Shown here in pieces: positions 63,947 to 64,000 of a stretch of 64,000 bases of DNA. Origin of the DNA: Mycobacterium sp. IS-3022 (GTDB lineage: Bacteria; Actinomycetota; Actinomycetes; Mycobacteriales; Mycobacteriaceae). The stretch's first letter is position 1; each line of letters opens with the position of its first letter. Under the pieces are notes generated by a model that had not been told where the DNA came from, ran no database searches, and worked only from the letters and a program-made list of their open reading frames with translations. The stretch lies in contig NZ_LQIN01000005.1 in NCBI RefSeq assembly GCF_001500065.1, positions 1 to 64,000 of the forward strand, given 5' to 3'. Position numbers and translations under genes: made by a program.

Positions 63947-64000
63947 GTGGCGTACCACGACGCGGATTCCAGGACGCGATGGCGCAAAGTCGTCGCGCTG
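63947..64000 (+). CDS. N-terminus of a further gene (partial)
   Basis: GTG at 63947, after GGAAA, opens 18 codons to the window edge (AYHDADSRTRWRKVVAL). The Arg/Lys-rich part before a hydrophobic start suggests a membrane or exported protein. Nothing more can be seen. Confidence 0.4.
   Translation, partial: MAYHDADSRTRWRKVVAL

Overview
The window is high-GC chromosomal DNA of a fast-growing-type Mycobacterium (Mycolicibacterium-like). The evidence is the gene content and order (TreS-Mak, FusA2, an Rv0121c-type PPOX protein, an Rv0110-type rhomboid, a MoxR/DUF58/DUF4129 operon, a haemophore-like secreted protein, an FAAL, paired FadE proteins), frequent GTG/TTG starts, 4-nt ATGA/GTGA gene overlaps, and many TANNNT -10 boxes 6-7 nt upstream of the start codon, as in leaderless mycobacterial genes. 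I saw no rRNA, tRNA, insertion sequence or CRISPR array.

Layout: 0-7.5 kb holds the end of a Pro-rich protein, a Zn alcohol dehydrogenase, a PLP decarboxylase-fold protein, a four-gene overlapping membrane/cupredoxin-lipoprotein module and pncA. A truncated crotonase (echA) fragment follows on the other strand. 7.6-13.4 kb is alpha-glucan/trehalose metabolism: glgX on +, then treS-mak on -. 13.5-15.4 kb has an HTH protein, a HugZ-like protein and a PyrE-like phosphoribosyltransferase. 15.6-19.4 kb is a four-gene ABC importer (lipoprotein, two permeases, ATPase). 19.6-23 kb has a Pro-rich membrane protein, an Rv0121c-like PPOX protein and fusA2. 22.9-25.9 kb is a partner-switching module: two STAS proteins around a PAS/GAF/PP2C/HATPase protein. 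25.9-29 kb carries DMT and MFS transporters. 29-33 kb is a five-gene MoxR/DUF58/DUF4129 operon. 33-44 kb holds a methyltransferase, a coiled-coil protein, a rhomboid, a haemophore-like protein, a serine hydrolase, an FAD oxidoreductase, a glutaminyl cyclase and the large helicase HrpA. 44-53 kb is mixed metabolism (FUSC transporter, MTHFR, SelO, M42 peptidase, DUF899, esterase with a tiny zinc-ribbon gene, aldo/keto reductase). 53-59 kb is lipid-linked (FAAL, metallophosphoesterase, two FadE) plus a NUDIX hydrolase.

The most interesting region is 59.6-63.7 kb. A 59-residue gene with a good ribosome binding site encodes a short acidic leader and two identical 23-residue Gly/Asp/His/Asn-rich repeats; the two DNA copies differ only at synonymous sites. 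It is followed in the same direction by a JmjC/cupin 2-oxoglutarate oxygenase with an intact HxD...H triad, a Suc_Fer-type thioredoxin-like ferredoxin, a MarR regulator and an MFS exporter. The order reads as precursor, modifying enzyme, redox partner, regulator, exporter. I propose it as a candidate ribosomally made, post-translationally hydroxylated peptide (RiPP-like) system; this is inference from layout and motifs.

Intergenic regions hold several long imperfect palindromes (about 15.5, 46.4, 49.9, 52.25 and 56.4 kb), nested operator-like dyads (19.57, 20.65, 23.37, 28.95 and 62.02 kb) and one clear intrinsic terminator (36.27 kb).
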